Part shown: positions 40,280 through 45,558 of the stretch, piece by piece
How positions within the stretch are numbered: position 1 is the first letter of the stretch
Layout of the letters: each line of letters begins with the position of its first letter
Assembly (NCBI RefSeq): GCF_000485595.1
Contig: NW_014577275.1
Location: 327,678 to 373,235 of the forward strand
DNA length: 45,558 bases
Origin: Priapulus caudatus
Lineage: Eukaryota > Priapulida > Priapulimorpha > Priapulimorphida > Priapulidae
Reading direction: 5' to 3'
Program-made: the position numbers and the translations under genes
The notes under the pieces: model-generated
Told to the model about the DNA's origin: nothing
The model's database searches: none
Seen by the model: the letters and a program-made list of their open reading frames with translations, nothing else

Positions 40280-41010
40280 CTGTACATGCTTTTGAAAGGT
40301 TTTTGGCTGATACAGCCCCATATGGTAGAACTCGAGTAGTTAAAACAGTGAGAAGCGACAGTGGTGGCGAGTTTATTGCCAACAAGTTTGAGTCATTGCT
40401 TATAGAAAATATGATCAAACATGAAACTTCGTCGCCTTACTCACTGCATCAAAACGATACTGTTGAAAGGTCTTGGCGATCTCTGTTTGAGATGGCAAGG
40501 TGTTTGCTTATCGAGTCCCAACTGCCCAAACAACTTTGGTCGTACGCTGTAATGGCAGCAGCTTATGTACGCAATAGATGTTTTAATCAGCGAACGCAAA
40601 AGACCCCATATCAAATGTTGACCGGTAAGAAACCCAATCTGAGCCATATGCATGTATTTGGTACAGAATGTCTTGCTTATGTTCATAACAAATCCAAGTT
40701 GGACTCTAGGTGTAAAAAGGGTATTTTCGTTGGATACGATAAAACTAGCCCCGCGTACTTAGTGTACTACCCCGACTCCGGTAATGTTCGAAGGGTCAGA
40801 TGTGTTAAGTTCACAGATCAGATGAACGCTAAGTTTGATATGTTACCTGATGAATTTGAAGATGATGTACCCGTATCTACAGATATAACAGAGCCACGTG
40901 CTGTTCTTGAGGTTAATGACAAACGTGACCTGGACTCAGATAGCCAGAATGTAAACAAACAGGGTGACAATGATGAGAGCCTGAACGCTGGTACAAATAA
41001 CGATCTAGAG
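40280..41010 (+). pseudogene. int: Copia-2 integrase, second part
   Basis: It resumes with HAFERFLADTAPYGRTRVV. The second catalytic Asp is in VRSDSGGEFIANKFESLL and the Glu in HQNDTVERSWRSLFEMARCL. Then LWSYAVMAAAYVRNRCFNQR, the HVFGTECLAYV block and GIFVGYDKTSPAYLVYYP, the usual C-terminal copia integrase motifs. An acidic Asp/Asn-rich linker leads to RT, with a frame change near 41010. Confidence 0.9.
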
Positions 41011-41014
41011 TCAA

Positions 41015-41880
41015 ATGCTAGATAACCACAACGTGAACGTAGAAGACCAAAGTATCTTAAATGATTATACTAGCGGTGTGAGTGATGATGATTACATGAA
41101 TTATACGGTTGATTTGTGTTATACTATGTCTGATGTACCCAATACCTTTGAGGAGGCAATGTCCTCTGCTGATTCCGGTAAATGGCAAGAGGCCATGGAA
41201 GAGGAAATGAGAGCTTTGCGGGAAAACGAGACGTTCCGATTGACCTCTGTACCAGAAGGTCGGAAAGTAGTGGGAGGCCGCTGGGTTTACTCTGTTAAAA
41301 GTGGTCCGACCGGTCAGAAAAAGCACAAGGCACGTTTTGTGGCAAAAGGGTATTCCCAGACACCCGGTATTGATTATCAGGAGACTTTTTCCCCCACAGC
41401 TCGCATTACTTCAGTTAGAGTTTTAGCTCAACATGCTGTACAACATGATTTAATTGTGCACCAAATGGACGTAAAAACGGCGTATCTAAACGCGCCCATA
41501 GACTGTGAATTGTACATTGAACAACCGAAAGGTTTTGTCACTAAAGGTACAAACGGTGAACAATTAGTGGGTAGGCTACAAAAGTCATTGTACGGTCTAA
41601 AACAAAGTGGTCGAAATTGGAATGGTGTTTTGCATAACTATTTGATTGAACAAGGTTTTGAGCAATCACTGTCGGATACATGTGTATATACCAGATCTGC
41701 TGAGCAAGTCAAGGTTGTCTTGATAGTATGGGTTGCTGACATTATTGTAGCAGCAAACTGTATCTCTGTTGTAAACGAAACCAAGCAAACACTTTGCGAC
41801 AGGTTCAAAATGAAAGACCTGGGTTAGCGTGGTATCTTGGTATACCATTTTCTCGAGAACAGAACATAATATCTATGAGT
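41015..41880 (+). pseudogene. RT: Copia-2 reverse transcriptase, altered catalytic box
   Basis: Long open stretch with KWQEAMEEEMRALRENETF, RWVYSVKSGPTGQKKHKARF, FVAKGYSQTPGIDYQETFSP, HQMDVKTAYLNAPIDCELYI and SLYGLKQSGRNWN. The catalytic motif that should be Y/W-V-D-D reads VWVADII, so the first Asp is Ala (GCT, one base from GAT). That should inactivate polymerisation. A one-base loss near 41823 changes frame; LAWYLGIPFSREQNIISMSQ follows. Confidence 0.9.
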
Positions 41881-42691
41881 CAGTCCATGTATATTGCAAA
41901 GATCCTTGCAAGATTTAAAATGCAGGATTGTCAACTCAGAACGACGTACCCCATGCGAGGTGAGTGTGGAAAATTCTGCGGAGATATTATCTGCTGACGA
42001 TACTAGATTATATAGAGAGATGGTGGGAAGTCTAATTTATGCTATGATGGCCACCAGGCCTGACCTGTGTTACACGGTCACCAAATTATCCAAGTTTATG
42101 CGGAGCCCGACACAGGGCCACCTATGTACAGCAAAGAATGCTCTACGCTATCTAAATGGCACAATAGATAACAACCTGATTTTCAGGAAATCTGGAGATG
42201 CTTTAAGGTTAATTGGTTATTGTGATGCTGACTGGGGAGCGTCGGCTGATCGTAGGAGTATTACTGGTTACTGTTACTGTTTATCTCACAACGGACCGTT
42301 GATTTCATGGAAAAGCAGGAAACAACAGACAGTTGCCCTATCTACTTGTGAAGCTGAATACATGGCTTTAGCCAATGCTACCCAGGAAGCAAAATTCATA
42401 CTTCAATTGTTAAAAGATCTAGATATACGTCGTGAAACAAATGGTGCGTCAATAACGTTGTACTGCGACAACCAGGGTACTATAGCACTTGCGAAGAATC
42501 CAGTGCAGCACCAAAGGTCAAAGCATATAGACATAAAATATCATTTTGTCAGAGATGAAGTTCGCAACAAGGTGATCGATCTATTTCACATTTCGTCTGA
42601 AAATAATGTTGCAGATGTGCTTACAAAGCCAGCTTCTAATATTAAATTGAACAAATTCAGGAACAACCTTATGGGCAAACCTGTACAATAA
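41881..42691 (+). pseudogene. RH: Copia-2 RNase H and C-terminus
   Basis: After another frame change near 41930-41950 the open stretch runs to TAA at 42689-42691. Motifs: MVGSLIYAMMATRPDLCYTV, GYCDADWGASADRRSITGY, STCEAEYMALANATQEAKFI, YCDNQGTIALAKNPVQHQRS, KHIDIKYHFVRDEV and ENNVADVLTKPAS. This is a well preserved copia RNase H with catalytic acidic residues present. Confidence 0.9.
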
Positions 42692-42774
42692 GTGTACACT
42701 ACATTGTGTATACGCAATATTCAACAATATTTAATTTAATTTAAAAGTATGTTTATCCTTAGTTTAAGTAGGGG

Positions 42775-42943
42775 TGTTGAGATAAACCAAGGATTGTAAG
42801 GTGGTGACACCTATCTTGTTGAATAATAAAAACGTTCTTGGCCGCTCCCTGCTGGTGGTGTAGGACGTGTTTGTTGTAACGCGCAGTTTTTTTTATAAGT
42901 CTTGGCTATTTATATCCACCATCATCTGCCGATGGCGTCAACA
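42775..42943 (+). mobile_element. Copia-2 3' LTR
   Basis: TGTTGAGATAAACCAAGG...GATGGCGTCAACA, 169 bp, a few substitutions from the 5' copy. AGTAGGGG directly precedes it as a short polypurine tract. It is followed by the duplicated TGTCC (42944-42948). Confidence 0.93.
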
Positions 42944-42948
42944 TGTCC

Positions 42949-43361
42949 CTCGTAAGGTTATTCGTAATAAGGCTTCAGTCCCATGGTTGTCCTCCTCCTT
43001 AAAGAAATCTATGAGGAAGAGGGATCGCTTGTTTCAAAGGGCCAGGCATTCAAAAATGCCCGCTAGCTGGTCTAGATATCGCAATCTAAGAAATTTGGTC
43101 TCGCAATTAAATCGTAAACTCCATCGAAGTTTTCTAAATGGTATTGTTTGTGATAAACTTGCAGATGGAGATGCAAAACCCTTTTGGAGGGGTATGAAGT
43201 GTAAAAAACGGGAAACTGGTATCCCATCTCTTCTTCGTGGTGATGGTATTTCCTGCGAGTCCCCTGCATCGAAAGCTTGTTTGCTAAGTAATCAATTCAA
43301 ATAGGTTTTCTCTACTTCTTGTGTAACACCTACTCCAACTTTAAATTATAAGTTCCCCCTG
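42949..43361 (+). pseudogene. LINE endonuclease-RT linker
   Basis: It continues the LINE frame from 37274: WLSSSLKKSMRKRDRLFQRA, WSRYRNLRNLVSQLNRKLHR and CLLSNQFK, the conserved region (PWxxxxLxxxxxKRDRLxxxA) between endonuclease and RT in CR1/Jockey-type elements. A stop follows at 43302-43304. The same-strand ATG at 42867 lies in the copia LTR and is not a real start. Confidence 0.82.
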
Positions 43362-44755
43362 ATGAGCAAAATTGTTATCTCCCTAAGTGGCGTATGCTCA
43401 GTACTTAAGAATATATCCCCACATAAGGCTGCTTGTCCCGATAAGGTGCCTGGTTTTATTTTGCATCATTTTGCGCATGAGCTTGGGCCTTCTCTACACA
43501 ATTTGTTTTGTCAGTCATACGATCTAGGTTCTCTTCCTTTTGATTGGAAAAAGGCTCTTATAACCCCAGTTTATAAAGGTGGTGGATCTTCCCTTGCGTC
43601 AAATTATCGCCCAATATCTTTGACTTCTCTTTGCCCTAAGGAATTTGAGCATATAGTCTACTCTTCTGTTATGAACCATTTCGATAGGCATGATATCCTG
43701 TCCCATCATCAACATGGGTTTCGGCATGGGTTTTCTACCGTAACCCAGTTAATCAACGTTTTTCATGACTGGACACTAAGTCTTGACAAATCTCAGCAGG
43801 TTGATGCATTATTCCTAGATTTTAGTAAGGCCTTTGATAGGGTTCCTCATGACCTTTTAATCTTCAAACTTGGTCACTTGGGTTTGGATACTACTACGTT
43901 AAAATGGATCGGTGACTTTTTGAAAGATAGATCTCAAATTGTCTGTGTTAACAGCAGCATGTCAGATGTGGCCGCTGTCACATCGGGTATACCCCAAGGT
44001 TCTGTGGTCCACTGCTGTTCTTATCCTTTATAAATGATTTGTTGGCGGAAACTGACCCTTCTACTTCTATTCGCCTCTTTGCTGATGACGCTGTTCTGTA
44101 CCGCACCATCTACAATAAGAGCGACCAGTTAGCCCTCCAGAGTGTCCTTACTCGTACTGAGAAGTGGGCAACATCATGTGGTATATCATTCAATGCAGAA
44201 AAGTGCAAAATTCTTCGCATTACTCGCTCCAAATCACCCTTGACTTTTACTTACTCGATGTATCATAAATATCTATCTCTTACCCCTACTAACAAATATT
44301 TGGGTGTTATTATTAGTAACGATCTTCGCTGGAATGCCCACATTGACTATATTTGTAAGAAAGCGTCCCGATCTTTCGGCATGTTACGGCGTAATCTTAG
44401 CTTTGCTGACTCTAAAACTCGGTCCCTAGCTTTTAAAACTATGGTTCTGCCCATATTAGAATATGCTTCGCCAGCCTGGTGCCCCTATAGACTTCAGAAC
44501 TGCTCTAGATTGGACACCATTCAGCATAAAGCTGCGAAATGGGTTTCCAGAAACTATGATGATAGTGCTGATGTTGTTTTGGCTCGTCTTGAATGGCCTC
44601 CTCTTCGTGTCCGCTTTCTTCATTCAAAACTCATAACTTTCTATAAAATTTATCATGGTGAGATGAAAATTGGCATTCCTTCTTGCTTAAAGGCCTCCTT
44701 TAGTGATATCTATAAACTGTCTAATTTTTACAATTATTTGATGCTAGTATCATAA
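43362..44755 (+). pseudogene. RT: LINE reverse transcriptase
   Basis: Non-LTR RT blocks in order: KAACPDKVPGFILHHFAHEL, WKKALITPVYKGGGSSLASN, YRPISLTSLCPKEFEHIV, HQHGFRHGFSTVTQL, ALFLDFSKAFDRVPHDLLI and SGIPQGSVV. A frameshift at about 44005-44035 follows, then IRLFADDAVLYRTIYN (catalytic FADD intact), GISFNAEKCKILRITRSKS, YLGVIISNDLRWNAHIDYI, VLPILEYASPAWCPY, the QHKAAKWVSRNY block and LARLEWPPLRVRFLHSKLIT. It ends at TAA 44753-44755. Only one frameshift breaks nearly 460 codons. CR1/Jockey-like from motifs; no domain after RT. Confidence 0.9.
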
Positions 44756-44965
44756 CGTAAATAACCAAAGCATTCGTATGTTTTATAGTTGCCTCTGTGA
44801 TATTTAAAACACGTCTTTATGTTGGGTCTATGAATGTTGAAAATCAAATCTTCTGCCAAACCGGCCACCTGGCGGGAAAACGACTGTGACGTGAGACCAG
44901 GTTCTTCCCGCGTTGCGCCGCACACAAAGCCTGCATCAGTGCATGAGCACAAAGCTATCCTCGAC
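44756..44965 (+). other. Presumed LINE 3' UTR / junction
   Basis: About 210 bp after the LINE stop without coding signal. No poly(A) or obvious 3' tandem repeat marks the LINE end, so the border to the following LTR is approximate. Confidence 0.4.
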
Positions 44966-45273
44966 TGTAACTTATATTGGGCATAAACATCCAACTGCCA
45001 TATTAATTATCATGAGCATGATATATATATATATATATACATATATGCATTGTAGACTTTACTACCGGATTAAACCACATTCATACTCACACATTGTAGA
45101 TTGGCCTGCGTGCTTTGTGTATACGTGGTTATGTGACCAGAGTTGTGTATGCATTCCGATAGGGGTCGCTCGCTCTCTCTGCTCGCTGGTGTGAAAAGTT
45201 AATAAAACGTGTTCCAGTCCTGTCATAACAAAGTACTGTTATAGACTATAAATATGAAGTAACAAAACTTACA
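44966..45273 (+). mobile_element. Gypsy-type LTR at window end
   Basis: Candidate 308-bp LTR from TGTAACTT to AACTTACA, bordered on the right by the primer-site motif TGGTGTCAGAAGTCGGA. It contains a (TA)n tract (about 45020-45040), a CT-rich CGCTCGCTCTCTCTGC block and AATAAA at 45201-45206. The right border is firm; the left is chosen from inverted tips. No obvious similarity to the gypsy-2 LTR beyond the border and primer site. Confidence 0.6.
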
Positions 45274-45290
45274 TGGTGTCAGAAGTCGGA
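45274..45290 (+). promoter_or_regulatory. Primer-binding site
   Basis: TGGTGTCAGAAGTCGGA follows the LTR directly. It shares its first 13 bases with the gypsy-2 site at 21121. Confidence 0.7.
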
Positions 45291-45410
45291 TCGGAAGGAA
45301 GGACGGACACGGAGAGTGACATTTAATCATGAAGCGTGAGATGCTAACGTCGTAAATTGACGATTGATCATAGAGCCGGTGAGCTCACGTGTAATCGGAA
45401 ATAATCCAAC

Positions 45411-45509
45411 ATGGCGGAAGGAGGACTACGAAAGTCAGAACCCCTGAGTTTCGGAACAAATGCCATGGAAAGTACCCGCGTGGGTGCGGCGTATATAGTA
45501 GTAGGCTAG
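45411..45509 (+). pseudogene. gag: Gag N-terminal fragment
   Basis: From ATG 45411 the frame begins MAEGGLRKSEPLSFG, resembling the N-terminal gag signature of gypsy elements (PLxFxG), then loses similarity and stops at TAG 45507-45509. It lies about 120 bp after the primer site, as expected for gag. The element either continues past the window or was interrupted here. Confidence 0.5.
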
Positions 45510-45558
45510 GGTTGCAGGTGTGTAGTGTGTATTTTGTATTAAATACATATGACTGGGC

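Larger units (their letters stand above)
37275..42943 (+). mobile_element. Copia-2: full-length Ty1/copia element
   Basis: Two 169-bp LTRs (TGTTGA...TCAACA) differ by only a few bases, with the perfect 5-bp duplication TGTCC, primer site, gag, protease, integrase, RT and RNase H in copia order. It is inactive: stops and a deletion in gag, two internal insertions (38658-39294 and 39647-40277), a changed RT catalytic residue and several frameshifts. High LTR similarity indicates fairly recent insertion into the LINE. Confidence 0.93.
36690..44965 (+). mobile_element. CR1/Jockey-like LINE interrupted by copia-2
   Basis: Endonuclease C-terminal half (36700-37274), then copia-2, then linker and reverse transcriptase (42944-44755) and a presumed 3' UTR. 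The 5' part of the endonuclease and any ORF1 are missing, a usual result of 5' truncation. The clade assignment rests on RT motifs only. Confidence 0.8.

Overview
The window is repeat-dense, transposon-packed DNA from an animal genome. It carries Ty1/copia and Ty3/gypsy retroelements, a CR1/Jockey-like LINE, hAT-, mariner- and foldback-like DNA elements, interstitial TTAGGG repeats and tRNA-derived fragments. A marine invertebrate (cnidarian, sponge, mollusc or basal deuterostome) fits best, but nothing here fixes the species. I found no host gene. Almost every coding region is broken by frameshifts and stops. Paralogous copies differ mainly by small insertions and deletions, as expected from under-polished long reads, and there is one 25-N gap.

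Layout. 1-2948: mostly unassigned, with a long hairpin. 2949-11495: a tandem LTR-internal-LTR-internal-LTR array of a non-coding LTR element. Its LTRs are about 2 kb or longer, its internal regions 1.2-1.4 kb, its primer-binding site is of tRNA-Pro type, and it has a polypurine tract; the middle LTR holds a TIR element with telomere repeats and a tRNA-like head. 11850-16056: degenerate copia element (copia-1). 16085-19650: degenerate gypsy element (gypsy-1), split at its RT catalytic motif by a hAT-like MITE. 19651-20860: LINE scrap and unassigned DNA.

20860-36560: a second gypsy element (gypsy-2; LTR, primer-binding site, gag). Its gag is cut by three insertions: a TIR element of about 4.3 kb carrying an uncharacterised metazoan gene with a Cys-rich CXC-like tail (21395-25683), a 1.2-kb hAT-like element with a perfect 8-bp target duplication (25722-26929), and a 9.1-kb foldback-like element with purine-rich terminal arrays of about 1.5 kb and an 8-9 bp target duplication (27072-36218). 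Gag similarity resumes at each far boundary.

36690-44755: a LINE (endonuclease plus reverse transcriptase) interrupted by a complete copia element (copia-2, 37275-42943). Copia-2 has 169-bp LTRs, a perfect TGTCC target duplication and a Drosophila-copia-type half-tRNA-iMet primer site. It is itself hit by a 637-bp LTR-like insertion and a 631-bp TA-flanked mariner-like MITE. 44966-45558: another LTR with primer site and a gag start.

The genes do not form a host pathway. They record successive insertions whose order can be read from the nesting: gypsy-2 is older than its three inserts, and LINE is older than copia-2, which is older than its two inserts.
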